Source: Cocleimonas flava (GTDB lineage: Bacteria; Pseudomonadota; Gammaproteobacteria; Thiotrichales; Thiotrichaceae). From it: 64,000 nt of DNA. How positions within the stretch are numbered: the first letter of the stretch is position 1; each line of letters opens with the position of its first letter. This document shows, piece by piece, positions 1 to 8,689 of the stretch. Under the pieces are notes generated by a model, which ran no database searches, was not told the DNA's origin, and saw only the letters and a program-made list of their open reading frames with translations. The position numbers and the translations under genes were made by a program. The DNA lies in NCBI RefSeq assembly GCF_004339015.1, contig NZ_SMFQ01000004.1, positions 124,001-188,000 on the forward strand, given 5' to 3'.

Positions 1-85
1 TTCTAAACATAATTTTCCGCTATGATTAATATTGAACGACTTTTTAGAGCATAACTAACCGTTAATACGTTCAGGGAGAGAACAT

Positions 86-1360
86 ATGCATCATGCATAT
101 CAAAAAATATTTCATTTATTCTTTGCTTTTTTATTGTTATTAACAAGCCCTCAGGTTTTTGCCGGGACTACAGGAACAGTTAGCTATGCCCCTTTTGCTG
201 CTGCTAATATTCCTACACTTAGTGGAATGATGTTAATCATTTTGAGTTTGTTACTAATGCTAGTGGCATTTCGCAGTGCTAAAAATAAAAATTCAGGTGT
301 CAACAAATTATTCATAAGCTTACTGGGTGTTTCTATTTTGGCACTGGGTTCTGGTAGCGTTCAACTGGCAAACACTCTGGTTGCTGCCCCTGCTCCAGAA
401 TTATCAAATCCTAATGGCGGCGATGCAGACATCTTCGAGAATCGACTGAATACCTATGTAAATACTAGTGGATTAACCCAACAAATTACAGGAGTAGACG
501 TGTCGGGTATCCAATGTGATAACTATGTGGGAGATGGTTCTAACTCTGGTGAATGCGCCACCGGTTTGGTGGTGAATTCAGGCGTATCTTGTACTGTTGA
601 TTGTACTGCACCAGAAGCTGATTTATCAATTACCAAGATAGATAGTGCTGATCCAATACAAACTGGTGATTCAGTCACCTATACCCTCACCGTAAATAAT
701 ATAGGGCCCGGTATTGCAGAAAACGTTGTTGTAACAGATGAACTACGCTTCACTTTAGCGTCCACGAATGGTGTGGGTAATTCCGTTTTCGTAAATAACT
801 GCACAATAGTCCCAGTTTCGGGTGGTGAAGACATCAGTTGCGATCTTGGTAACCTAACAGAAGGCCAAGAAGTTATCATTGAAATGCAAGTCATCTCTGG
901 TAACGCTGGTACTATTACAAACACAGTTGAAGTGAGCTCAGACACTGTTGATCCGGACCAAAGCAATAACACAGCTACACAAACCACTGTAGTTAATGCG
1001 CCCGCTCCGACAACTAGCACAGTTACAGTTATTAAGAACGTAATTGGTGACGATGCTGACCCTAACCTCGCCTTTAATTTCGTCACGAACAGCACAAGTA
1101 GTGCAGCATTACCCGTTGAATTTTATACAATGTCTGCAAATGACTCTCCAAGAGTCTACACCGGACTTCCGGAAGGCTTAGGCGTGAGGCTTAGAGAGCA
1201 GAATGTACCAGAGAATTATGCGTTAACAGATATTAATTGTGTTAGCAGTTTTCCAGATTCTACGCTGACGCCTGATCTTGCACAGGGCGAAATTACATTT
1301 TTTCTTGTAGCTGGTGAGAATATCACCTGCACCTTTACCAATACGTACACTGCCCCATGA
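86..1360 (+). CDS. Midcut-by-XrtH protein with DUF11-like domain
   Basis: Secreted surface or periplasmic protein of 424 aa. Residues 1-27 are a signal peptide. IPTL at 42-45 is followed by a hydrophobic stretch (47-62) and basic residues (RSAKNK, 63-68), the layout of an exosortase H (IPTL-CTERM) sorting signal, but placed near the N-terminus; another hydrophobic segment follows at 74-92. Residues 178-303 resemble a DUF11 conserved-repeat domain, and 310-421 form a second beta-rich domain ending in CTFTNTY. The ATG is supported by GGGAG seven bases upstream. Known of the family: midcut proteins are thought to be cleaved internally by XrtH; no exosortase gene is in this window. The stop at 1358-1360 is followed by a domain remnant in another frame, so the protein may be truncated. 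Confidence 0.85.
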   Translation: MHHAYQKIFHLFFAFLLLLTSPQVFAGTTGTVSYAPFAAANIPTLSGMMLIILSLLLMLVAFRSAKNKNSGVNKLFISLLGVSILALGSGSVQLANTLVAAPAPELSNPNGGDADIFENRLNTYVNTSGLTQQITGVDVSGIQCDNYVGDGSNSGECATGLVVNSGVSCTVDCTAPEADLSITKIDSADPIQTGDSVTYTLTVNNIGPGIAENVVVTDELRFTLASTNGVGNSVFVNNCTIVPVSGGEDISCDLGNLTEGQEVIIEMQVISGNAGTITNTVEVSSDTVDPDQSNNTATQTTVVNAPAPTTSTVTVIKNVIGDDADPNLAFNFVTNSTSSAALPVEFYTMSANDSPRVYTGLPEGLGVRLREQNVPENYALTDINCVSSFPDSTLTPDLAQGEITFFLVAGENITCTFTNTYTAP

Positions 1361-1370
1361 TTTAATTTAA

Positions 1371-1718
1371 GGCAGCAAACTGAGAGACGACAAAGTTGGT
1401 CCTGTCAGTTTTGCGAATGACGATCGACGTTCAGGTTGGGAGTTTACGCTTTATGATTCTTCAAACGCTCAAATTGCTCAGGGTGCAAATGGCGAGGCTG
1501 ATTTAGGAAGCCACCCAGCAGGTACATACACATGGTGTGAGACCCCTCAATCTGGTTGGGAAAATACGTTACCAACTAATAACTTAGTCGCTGACCCTAC
1601 TGGATCAGGAAGACCTTGTGCTACAAGTAATGTTCCAGACACCGTCACTATTTTTTCTAAAAATTTCTGGAATTATGAACTCAGTGACCCAAATAATTGC
1701 GGTAAGTATTCCATATAG
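1371..1718 (+). pseudogene. Detached C-terminal domain of the midcut protein (frameshifted)
   Basis: An open frame of about 115 codons with no start codon begins just after the stop of the preceding gene and is shifted by one base relative to it. Its translation is protein-like: it contains DDRRSGWEFTLYDSSN, then HPAGTYTWCETPQSGWENTL, and ends at TAG 1716-1718. The GWEFTLYD and AGTYTWCE segments are typical of repeated extracellular beta-domains of the type found in DUF11 proteins. I infer that the gene once continued through this domain and was split by an indel plus stop near 1358-1370. A sequencing error cannot be excluded. Confidence 0.65.
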
Positions 1719-1760
1719 TTCATGTTAGACAAATTAATCCTGAAAATCCAAGGCACAAAA

Positions 1761-1784
1761 AAGCCTCATACAATGATGAGGCTT
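1761..1784 (-). terminator. Rho-independent terminator of the isomerase gene
   Basis: A perfect 9-bp stem (1761-1769 with 1776-1784) and 6-base loop is followed on the minus strand by TTTTGTG. It lies 20 bases past the stop of the minus-strand isomerase gene. Confidence 0.8.
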
Positions 1785-1805
1785 CCTAAAACTAAACGTA
1801 AACCT

Positions 1806-2405
1806 TTAACCAATGGCACGCTCTAAGAAATCTAATCTATCTTGACCCCAATACAATTCATCATCTAATTGGTAAGTAGGTGATCCTACAACGCCACCTT
1901 CTAAGGCTTCTTTTGTGGTGTTTGCATAGGCATTTGCCCATTGCTCGTCTCTCGCACTCTCTAACAAGTTCGAACCATCAAGCCCTACACTATCTGCGAT
2001 AGCAATTAAGGTTGCTTCATCTGAAATATTCTTCTCTTGTTCCCACACTGCTTTAAGCAACGCATCAGATAATTTACCCGCATCTGGGTTTGCAGAAGCA
2101 CCACCTGCTGCCAATACCATTTGAGCCGCTAATGTTTGATCAACAGGAAAATGTGCTGGTGTAAAATTCATCGGCAAATCTAATAAACCAGACCAGCGTT
2201 TTAATTCATCCATACGCATTTTTTGTAGTGAAGGATGACGTTTACCCGGTGGCAACACCTCTAACTCGGAAAATACATCCATAACAGATATAGGTAAGTA
2301 ATTAACAGTAAGATCATGCTTGGCAGCAAGCGCATTAAAACGCTCAATTGCCAAATAGCTGAAAGGTGAAATTAAAAAGTGGTAATAATTAATAGTTTTG
2401 CTCAT
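1806..2405 (-). CDS. 2-hydroxychromene-2-carboxylate isomerase family (DsbA/kappa-GST fold)
   Basis: A 199-aa cytoplasmic thioredoxin-fold protein. The N-terminal SPFSYLA segment with its active-site serine, and the C-terminal GVVGSPTY ... YWGQDRLDFLERA block, are hallmarks of the HCCA isomerase/kappa glutathione S-transferase branch of the DsbA family. Members isomerise 2-hydroxychromene-2-carboxylate in naphthalene breakdown, using glutathione, but most genomic copies have no known aromatic pathway, and none is visible here. So the fold is confident and the substrate is not. It stands alone with its own terminator, between the two midcut genes. Confidence 0.85.
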   Translation of the reverse strand: MSKTINYYHFLISPFSYLAIERFNALAAKHDLTVNYLPISVMDVFSELEVLPPGKRHPSLQKMRMDELKRWSGLLDLPMNFTPAHFPVDQTLAAQMVLAAGGASANPDAGKLSDALLKAVWEQEKNISDEATLIAIADSVGLDGSNLLESARDEQWANAYANTTKEALEGGVVGSPTYQLDDELYWGQDRLDFLERAIG

Positions 2406-2462
2406 GTAAAAGTCTCGTTTGGATGGATCGATTAAAATATTTTAAAAAAGGTATATGGGGTG

Positions 2463-3533
2463 TTATTCAGGCGCTTCAATTAAAGGAGGATACGCTGGAC
2501 CTTCTGAAGGACTTGAATCAATAAGGCAATGTAAAACTGAAAATGTCCCTGTCGGACCTCCTGAGCAATCTAACTTCATGGCGCAGCCCATTTTTTTAGC
2601 TTTGGTCTGTACTAATGCTTTATAAGTTAATGTATCACGGGCGACTGCTTCACCCGTAACTGGGTCATATTCTATACTATCAAACTGCCATTTTCTTGTA
2701 GCAGATGTTGCCAATTGAAATGCGCTAATTTGACCCGGAAAAAGAAATACCGTTTGAAATGAATCAGGCGGTATTTCAGATGAATATAATAATGGGCAAG
2801 TGTCAACATACGCCTGACTTATGGCTGACAAATTTTCATCAAAACTCAGCGGTGGAAGTAAGCCATTAGAGGTTTCATTGCATGAACCACCTCCCTCTAC
2901 TACCACACTTGGGTCACACGGCGGCTCGACATTTCGCCTTATCAATCTATTAACCGCTTCCACCCCTATTTGATTATTATCCAGCAAATTTAATTCATCA
3001 AAACATTCGATTCTCATATAGAAACCAGCAGGCAAAATACCCGAATGATTTGTATTAAAAGAAGAAAGAGCGTCACTTCCTAAAGCAAAAGCACAGACTG
3101 ATTCAGCATCTGCTGTAATGGTAAAATTAAGAGCTGGACTCCCATTAGCATTATTTTCATAATTAATAGGGGTTCCTTCATCTATGGGATACGTAATAGA
3201 ATTTGATTGTTGATCAACAACAATAGTTAAGCCACCGCCTGCATTCACATTCGATACTAAGTTAATACCACTGCCTGCTGTTACTAAAACTCCCGCCCCC
3301 AAAAGTGTTATAAACAACTTATTAGTATTTTTTTGCTTAGTCGTCCTTACAGCTACAACAAATAACAACAAACTTAATAGTAGTAGCATGGTGCCTGAAA
3401 GCGTGGGCACCTGAGTTGGACTAGCTATACTAAAGGTGACTGTACCACCTGCGGCAAAAACCGATTTAGTGCTAACAAAAAATAAACAAGTAATGATGTT
3501 TAGTTTTAATGCGACCTTTAAGCTAGATTTCAT
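2463..3533 (-). CDS. Midcut-by-XrtH protein
   Basis: A 356-aa exported protein. The signal peptide is residues 1-27. VPTL at 42-45 is followed by a hydrophobic stretch (about 47-62), basic RTTKQK, and a third hydrophobic segment (73-95). This architecture matches, residue for residue in spacing, the protein encoded at 86-1360, with IPTL/VPTL at the same position. The remainder (about 100-356) has no domain I recognise and contains several cysteines (for example a PPCDP ... GSCNE region). GGGAGA precedes the ATG, as in the other midcut gene. The family placement rests on the N-terminal module; the function of the mature part is unknown. Confidence 0.8.
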   Translation of the reverse strand: MKSSLKVALKLNIITCLFFVSTKSVFAAGGTVTFSIASPTQVPTLSGTMLLLLSLLLFVVAVRTTKQKNTNKLFITLLGAGVLVTAGSGINLVSNVNAGGGLTIVVDQQSNSITYPIDEGTPINYENNANGSPALNFTITADAESVCAFALGSDALSSFNTNHSGILPAGFYMRIECFDELNLLDNNQIGVEAVNRLIRRNVEPPCDPSVVVEGGGSCNETSNGLLPPLSFDENLSAISQAYVDTCPLLYSSEIPPDSFQTVFLFPGQISAFQLATSATRKWQFDSIEYDPVTGEAVARDTLTYKALVQTKAKKMGCAMKLDCSGGPTGTFSVLHCLIDSSPSEGPAYPPLIEAPE

Positions 3534-4036
3534 ATGTATTCTCCCAAATAAATACGTTAGCAGTTAGATTCATGTATTAGTTTAGTGAAACAACAAACGT
3601 ATTTTCAGGCTAATACATGCTTAGTCTAGTACATGTGTCGCTGTAATTCATTTTCGTCGCGAATGTTGTTATCTCAGTACCTGTATTGCCAATATTCGTC
3701 TGTCATTACACGTAGAAAAATTATTAAAACACCCATAGTTTTTATCATCTCTAATAGCGTACCTAATTCGAACCACGTTTATATATACTGTCTAAGCGTT
3801 AAGATAAGTATTTGCTAAACGAAAAATTCAATTACCTATATCGTTATTGGCAGAAGTAATTTAATAAACTTACAACAATTGAATAAATCCATACTTAAAA
3901 ATCAACTGCTATAATAAAAACAGAGAAATTTCTTTTACACGTTAGTTTTATACGCGAGTTTTACACGCGAGCAATTACACAGCTTTATTCAGTGATTCCT
4001 TACCTATTCGAAAATGAACAATGAGGTAGCATTATT
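3534..4036. other. Intergenic region, about 500 bp
   Basis: AT-rich spacer between two divergent genes. A 61-codon open frame at 3633-3818 has no ribosome binding site and no recognisable composition, so I do not call it. The stretch must hold the promoters of the midcut gene (minus) and of the DUF6152 gene (plus), but I could not pick convincing boxes. Confidence 0.5.
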
Positions 4037-4396
4037 ATGAACAGATGGTTACTAACACTCTCGATATTTCTACTCAGCTTCACAACTGCATTGGCACATC
4101 ATGGTTGGCGCTGGACATCAGACACCAATGTTGAAGTCATAGGCGTAATCGAATCTGCAACACTTGGCAACCCGCATGGAGTCCTCATATTAGATGTTGA
4201 GGGACAAAAATGGACAGCTGAAGTCGGTCAGCCTTGGCGAAATCAACGTGCAGGTCTTAAAGACGAAATGATGTCAAAAGGCACCGAAATCACTATTGAC
4301 GGACAACGCTCTGCCGACCCGAAAGAATTACGAGTAAAAGCAGAACGTATCGTCATAGATGGCAAACGCTATGTTCTATATCCCGAACGCAACTAA
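4037..4396 (+). CDS. DUF6152 family periplasmic protein
   Basis: A 119-aa protein with a cleavable signal peptide (about 1-20, ending LALA/HH). The mature part starts AHHGWRW and continues with a small beta-rich domain including NPHG and a C-terminal ERIVIDGKRY, matching the DUF6152 family. Function is unknown in the family. A GAGG ribosome binding site lies ten bases before the ATG. The next gene, a membrane protein, starts 11 bases after the stop; DUF6152 and DUF6644 genes commonly travel together, so the pair may form one envelope function, possibly metal- or electron-related (inference). Confidence 0.75.
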   Translation: MNRWLLTLSIFLLSFTTALAHHGWRWTSDTNVEVIGVIESATLGNPHGVLILDVEGQKWTAEVGQPWRNQRAGLKDEMMSKGTEITIDGQRSADPKELRVKAERIVIDGKRYVLYPERN

Positions 4397-4407
4397 CGCA
4401 ACTAGCA

Positions 4408-4884
4408 TTGATACTAGAAACAGCCGAGTTGATCCAGCAAAGTGGACTCGCACAACTATTACGCAACTCACTATGGCTCTATCCATTAGTCAATACCGGA
4501 CATATATTAGGGATCATATTATTAGTCGGTTCAACCCTGGCAATCGACTGCCGCCTATTAGGCTTATGGGCTAGAGTCAAATTACAATCGGTGGCAACCG
4601 TATTTCAAACACTCGCCATAACAGGGCTAATCCTGACAGCACTATTTGGCCTATTACTTTTTATAGCCCGCCCAGTCGATTACTTAGGCTCTGACGTATT
4701 CTTAACTAAACTGGCACTAATTGTAGTCGCTTTAACAAACGCATTTATATTAAGAAATTCAAACATCTGGAAAACCGCATTAAGCGACAATAATTGGGGG
4801 TTTCAAGTTAAAGCGCAAGCGTTAATATCGTTAATGCTATGGCTTACAATATTATTTTTAGGACGGTTGATTGCGTATCGATAG
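4408..4884 (+). CDS. DUF6644-like integral membrane protein
   Basis: A 158-aa membrane protein with four hydrophobic helices, roughly at 22-45, 60-85, 95-115 and 135-155. The WLYPLVNTGHILGI segment in the first helix resembles DUF6644 proteins; the embedded histidine could be a heme or metal ligand, but that is speculation. No in-frame ATG exists upstream; the likely start is TTG 4408 (ATT 4407 is out of frame), only 11 bases after the preceding stop and without a clear ribosome binding site, so translation is probably coupled to the upstream gene. Confidence 0.7.
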   Translation: MILETAELIQQSGLAQLLRNSLWLYPLVNTGHILGIILLVGSTLAIDCRLLGLWARVKLQSVATVFQTLAITGLILTALFGLLLFIARPVDYLGSDVFLTKLALIVVALTNAFILRNSNIWKTALSDNNWGFQVKAQALISLMLWLTILFLGRLIAYR

Positions 4885-4908
4885 GGTTTTTAAATTGTCG
4901 TCTAAATG

Positions 4909-4937
4909 TCACCCCCCTACTTATGAGCACTTTTTTA
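4909..4937 (+). repeat. Short C6-TACTT dispersed element
   Basis: CACCCCCCTACTT, then ATGA, then GCAC and a T-run. It lies 25 bases after the DUF6644 stop. Same family as the other copies listed in this annotation. Confidence 0.85.
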
Positions 4938-5261
4938 AATTTGTAATTGTTTGTTTCGCTGCTTTATTAAATGCAAACTCTCCTCTGATATTTGTTCACA
5001 GCACCGAGTAACTTTCTTTTCAGAAAAGCAAAAAGAAAGTAACCAGCCGAGTGGAACGAGACAACAGCTTTAGCTGGCCCGAAGGGAGAGACGTAGTCGA
5101 ATCAAAAATGCTTTATCCTTTAAACCGTTGCCAAGTTTAATTCATCGATGGTCATAACGGGGATACAAGGGAACTCGCTACTTCTTTTGCAAAGAATCCG
5201 CTCAAACAACCTTGATCCTTATCCGTTATTCCTTGAAAGAATCGTTTAAACTATTATAAAA

Positions 5262-5387
5262 GCCCCCCCTACTTACCATGAGCTTGCCATTTCGTTTGTT
5301 GAAATGGACAACTCATGTATGCGAAAGCTTAAAGCTAGCTCGCCGATAGGCGATACTAGGTTTTAGCGTGTATTAGGGCACTTTTTT
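5262..5387 (+). repeat. Long form of the dispersed element (about 126 bp)
   Basis: Begins with CCCCCCCTACTT and ends with GGGCACTTTTTT, the same two ends as the short form, with about 100 bp between. The interior carries hairpins (for example CCATTTC/GAAATGG around 5288-5308, and CTCGCC GATA GGCGAT around 5339-5353). It is nearly identical to the reverse complement of 18572-18774, from which it differs mainly by one internal deletion. Confidence 0.85.
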
Positions 5388-5495
5388 AAGAATATATGTC
5401 AGTTAATTAACTAGATAATTTTGGGTGTCCTATTTAATAAATTTCCACGTATAATCCGCAACCTATTACTTCCACCAAAGAATTAAGGTTACTGC

Positions 5496-5879
5496 ATGTC
5501 TAAATCCTATGAAGCTCAAGGTACTGTTCACTCTATTGGTCAAACGACTGAATATGGGAACAATGGCTTTACTAAACGCGAATTCGTTATCCAGCTAACT
5601 GGACCAGATGAAAACAGCCAATACCCAAACTATGTGGCGCTAGAGTTGATCAAAGATAAGTGTGAGCTTATGGACAAACACAACATTGGCGATGAGATAC
5701 AGGTAACGTTTAATTTGTCAGGGCGATTATGGTCAAGCGGCGATAAACCAGAGAAGTGCTTTACCAGTTTACAGGCCTGGAAAGTTTCCGCTGTTTCAGG
5801 AGCTGATAACCAGGAAGCACCACCAGAAAGCTGGGCTGATAATGGCGCACCTCCGTTTGATGATGAGTGTCCGTTTTAG
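5496..5879 (+). CDS. DUF3127 OB-fold protein with SSB-like acidic tail
   Basis: A 127-aa protein. Residues 1-100 match DUF3127, a family found in phages and bacteria and predicted to have an OB fold. The C-terminal 16 residues form a Pro/Asp-rich tail ending FDDECPF, which strongly resembles the acidic DDxxPF tip with which single-stranded DNA-binding protein recruits partners. Inference: an accessory ssDNA-binding protein. It is a single gene; the ATG follows TAAGG. Known families: DUF3127; the ssDNA role is not established for this protein. Confidence 0.75.
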   Translation: MSKSYEAQGTVHSIGQTTEYGNNGFTKREFVIQLTGPDENSQYPNYVALELIKDKCELMDKHNIGDEIQVTFNLSGRLWSSGDKPEKCFTSLQAWKVSAVSGADNQEAPPESWADNGAPPFDDECPF

Positions 5880-5928
5880 CATTTAATATAAATAAATAAG
5901 ACACACCCCAAATTTTTAGCTGTTGTTC

Positions 5929-6045
5929 TTTTTTTGTTTAGCAAAAATGAGCATAAGAATCTCAGGTATAAAAAAGCCTCATTCTGGGATGACGCTTTTT
6001 TACGAAAGATTGAATGTCCTATGTATTTAATAGGTTTGAGAGTTG
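5929..6045 (+). repeat. Intergenic repeat with terminator hairpin, copy 1
   Basis: Shares order and sequence blocks with 11269-11360: AAAAATGAGCAT, a hairpin of the AAAAAAGCCTCAT type (here 5970-5977 with 5994-6001), then ACGAAAGATTG, and ATGTCCTAT. The two copies flank the accessory region. The last block alone (GGRTGTCCTAT) also occurs at about 5423 and 12034. Confidence 0.7.
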
Positions 6046-6108
6046 TTAGGATTCCTAACTTCATCCAAAGATACCGAGTTTTTTATAATCTATGATCAAA
6101 GTCTTAAT

Positions 6109-7293
6109 TTATTCGGTTAATATTTTATATCTTGCTAAGTCTTTTTTATAATCATAATTAATATCAATAATTTTTTTATCAGTATCCCCTATCGCCTCTA
6201 TATATTGTTTTATAGTCTTGTTTATATTAAAAATTTTCTTAGAATTTTTCATATAGGATGCCTCATCTGTAATACTTTTAGACTTACTTTCTAAGCTTAA
6301 AATTTTCGTTTTAAGTACTGTCACTTGTTTATTAAGTATTTTTTTATTGCCTTTAAGCTCCTTTATTTTACTTTCGAAAAAACTGACCAGCTCATCTTCG
6401 TTTTCATAAGTTGATAGCAAGGTATCGTCTCTTTCTGATGTTTCTAGTGTCTTTATATAATCTAATTTCTTCTGTTTCGATTCTAAATTTACTTGTGTGC
6501 TTATATTGTTAGTTTCACTTGAAAATTTTTCAGTAAAAAGAGTCATATAATATTTGTCTTTCTTTTCGAGTGGAAAATCTAGAACTGTGATTTCACCTTT
6601 AGGAGAAACATATTTCTTTTCTATAATGGTCAGTTCAGAATCATCAATAGCAGCATCTTTACGTGGTACTGGCTCACCAGTTTCAACATAACCTAGATCA
6701 ATCAATGCTTTATTTATTTCTTCAAAACTGAACAGTTCGATGTCATTGGGTGTGTGAATCATTACATCAATAGTACAGCCATCATCTACAGGGGATACAG
6801 CATAACTTATTTCATGTTTCTTAAATTCATAAACCCCTTTAAAGTCTTTTGCTAGTGATAATTCGGGTGAATTTTTTAAGAATTCATTTAGCGCTTCTTT
6901 ATTATCAAACTCTTTTCTACAGTAATTATTATGTATTGATAAAAAATTATTCAGATAATCATTTGTATCATTTCGCTGTCTCAATTCTCCTGATGTTTGA
7001 CTACTACTCGAACTCCCTACAGCACCACCGTTATGTTGGTGTTGCACACCTTGAACAGGTAAAGGGTGTGAATGAGATCGTCCAGAATGAGAATGATGGG
7101 TATCACCTGTTTGTTTATTAAGTTGTTTATTAAGTCCTTTCTTTAATAAAATTGCTGATGCTGGTATTTTGTCCGAAAAATGTACCTTCCCATTATCATC
7201 GACCCAACGGTATAAGCCAGCTAGTGCTTGAAATGAAATTGTAATTAAAAACACGATAGATGATAAATACAGACACAATTTTCTTATACGCAT
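6109..7293 (-). CDS. Secreted DUF4124 protein with six-histidine motif and coiled coil
   Basis: A 394-aa exported protein. Signal peptide 1-25; DUF4124 domain at 26-45 (GLYRWVDDNGKVHFSD), a small periplasmic fold; then a histidine motif with H67, H69, H74, H76, H85 and H87 around GRSHSHPLP. The C-terminal half is Lys/Glu-rich and probably coiled coil (about 270-390). The first nine residues and the leader match those of the gene at 7463-8689, so the two are at least partly duplicated. The histidine pairs suggest binding of Zn, Cu, Ni or Co in the periplasm (inference); function is otherwise unknown. AGGAG lies eight bases before the ATG. Confidence 0.75.
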   Translation of the reverse strand: MRIRKLCLYLSSIVFLITISFQALAGLYRWVDDNGKVHFSDKIPASAILLKKGLNKQLNKQTGDTHHSHSGRSHSHPLPVQGVQHQHNGGAVGSSSSSQTSGELRQRNDTNDYLNNFLSIHNNYCRKEFDNKEALNEFLKNSPELSLAKDFKGVYEFKKHEISYAVSPVDDGCTIDVMIHTPNDIELFSFEEINKALIDLGYVETGEPVPRKDAAIDDSELTIIEKKYVSPKGEITVLDFPLEKKDKYYMTLFTEKFSSETNNISTQVNLESKQKKLDYIKTLETSERDDTLLSTYENEDELVSFFESKIKELKGNKKILNKQVTVLKTKILSLESKSKSITDEASYMKNSKKIFNINKTIKQYIEAIGDTDKKIIDINYDYKKDLARYKILTE

Positions 7294-7362
7294 TTTTTCT
7301 CTCCTTGATTGTTTACCTTATTTAAATAAGGATAAACTGAAACCAACCTTTAGCACGCAGCT
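7294..7362 (-). promoter_or_regulatory. Shared leader of the six-His genes, copy 1
   Basis: Read on the minus strand, this leader contains CAGTTTATCC, a GGTAAACAA block and CAAGGAGAGA just before the ATG. The same blocks in the same order precede the gene at 8690-8757. In this copy CCTTATTTAAATAAGG forms a perfect palindrome between the blocks. Common regulation of the two genes is likely. Confidence 0.5.
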
Positions 7363-7462
7363 ATTATTTTTGATGTTCTATATAATTTGCTTTATTTTTT
7401 CTTTAACTCTATTGTTCTTTCAATATATCCTAATTACTCTTTGACTCGTTTTAAATATTCTT

Positions 7463-8689
7463 TCACTCTAGCATCATATCTTTACTATCTCTAAGTTCTT
7501 TTGATTTGTGTTCTTGCAGCTCAAACTGTTCTTCATGAACTATATCTCCCTCACTTATATAACCAAGTGTTTGAATAATCTTGGAGTATCTTTTCTGAAT
7601 TTTTTTATCTGACTCGTTTTCATTAAGAAGGTAATACTTGTAATGTGAACTTGCTTTCAAAAGATATTTTCGATAGGTTCTTACCTTAGAGCCAGCCATA
7701 GACGACAACTTTATAGGGAAAAGGCCACGTAAAGGCATCTCACTTAGATAATAGTAGTAATCGCCGATTATTTGATTTGAAACATATCCAAGTGAACGCG
7801 CTTTATCTAGATAATTTTTAACCTTTTTGAACTCTTCACGACCACAAAATGAAAATTCTCCATTACAATCTTCGATTAAAATGCTGGCCATCCTCGCAAA
7901 CGCTATTGCTACCTTGTACTCAGTAGCTTTTAAAATATACCTCCTTTCAGAAGTTTCACTCTTTCTAACTCCTTCACCATATAAATAGTGAAGCCCAAGT
8001 GCATGGTAAGCATAAGGATAGAATAAATCAGCGGCATCCTTCGTATAACGGTAAGATTTATCGTAATCTTTTAATTTATTGTAAGCGCGCCCAAGGTTCA
8101 ATAGATAACGTGCATTGCTAGGTTCTTTCACAAGTGCGCTTTTACAAGCCATAACGGCCTTACTGCCATTAATTTTATCAAATAATATTCCTTCCCCCAC
8201 TTTGTGTGGATCATTTGGGTTACCTGCTAGTTCATCGCATAAATTTGCTAAGTTTGAATTACTCAGTCTCAAATTACTTGAGTTAACTATTTCAGGTTCG
8301 CCAAAAAACATCTTACCTCTTTTTAAGGAAGTATTGCCGCCACCATTTGGCTTACCGTTTAAAAACCATTTTTGGTCTCCGTCTCCTTCGGCATATCCTT
8401 TGATACACTTACCTGTCCATGTAAGTGATTCATTTGGCATTGGGTTCTCATTAAAATGAAAGCACCCTTTTTTATCAGCAATGTAATTAGCTGGTGCACT
8501 AGTAGTAACTCTATTACTAGCTGATTCACCAATAGCACTATTACCGTGCCTATGGCCAATACCTTGAGTAGGTAAAGCATGCGTATGAGAACGGCCACCA
8601 TGAGAATGTGGTTGAGCATAGCTTTGTGACATTGATATGAACAACAGTAAAACTATTGGTGAATAAAGACACAACTTACTTATACGCAT
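7463..8689 (-). CDS. Secreted six-histidine protein with MORN-like segment and Sel1/TPR repeats
   Basis: A 408-aa exported protein. Signal peptide 1-25; histidine motif immediately after it (H28, H30, H35, H37, H46, H48). Residues about 75-115 contain a MORN-like segment (TGKCIKGYAEGDG), and 140-330 contain TPR/Sel1-type helices (for example NLGRAYNKLKDYDKSY and HALGLHYLYGEGV). The arrangement suggests a periplasmic scaffold with a metal-binding N-terminus. The N-terminus MRISKLCLY is nearly the same as that of the neighbouring gene downstream, which has its own leader 169 bases away. Molecular role unknown. Confidence 0.75.
   Translation of the reverse strand: MRISKLCLYSPIVLLLFISMSQSYAQPHSHGGRSHTHALPTQGIGHRHGNSAIGESASNRVTTSAPANYIADKKGCFHFNENPMPNESLTWTGKCIKGYAEGDGDQKWFLNGKPNGGGNTSLKRGKMFFGEPEIVNSSNLRLSNSNLANLCDELAGNPNDPHKVGEGILFDKINGSKAVMACKSALVKEPSNARYLLNLGRAYNKLKDYDKSYRYTKDAADLFYPYAYHALGLHYLYGEGVRKSETSERRYILKATEYKVAIAFARMASILIEDCNGEFSFCGREEFKKVKNYLDKARSLGYVSNQIIGDYYYYLSEMPLRGLFPIKLSSMAGSKVRTYRKYLLKASSHYKYYLLNENESDKKIQKRYSKIIQTLGYISEGDIVHEEQFELQEHKSKELRDSKDMMLE

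Larger units (their letters stand above)
4885..5495. other. Intergenic region with two copies of the dispersed repeat and a hairpin
   Basis: 611 bp without a gene. It holds a short repeat copy (4909-4937), an imperfect hairpin (5008-5020 with 5031-5043, 12 of 13 pairs, of the GTAACTTTC...GAAAGTAAC type), and a long repeat copy (5262-5387). The stretch 5044-5261 shows no coding potential and no feature that I can name. Confidence 0.6.

Noticed and set aside
679-1095. 138-codon open frame antisense to the first midcut gene
   Set aside because: It mirrors the coding strand's codon pattern, has Val/Thr/Ser-rich composition without a domain, and no ribosome binding site.
3633-3818. 61-codon open frame in the spacer
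   Set aside because: No ribosome binding site, unusual composition and no similarity recognised.
5008-5043. Hairpin of the GTAACTTTC type read as a transposon end
   Set aside because: Similar hairpins are common intergenic text in gammaproteobacteria; no transposase or direct repeats nearby.
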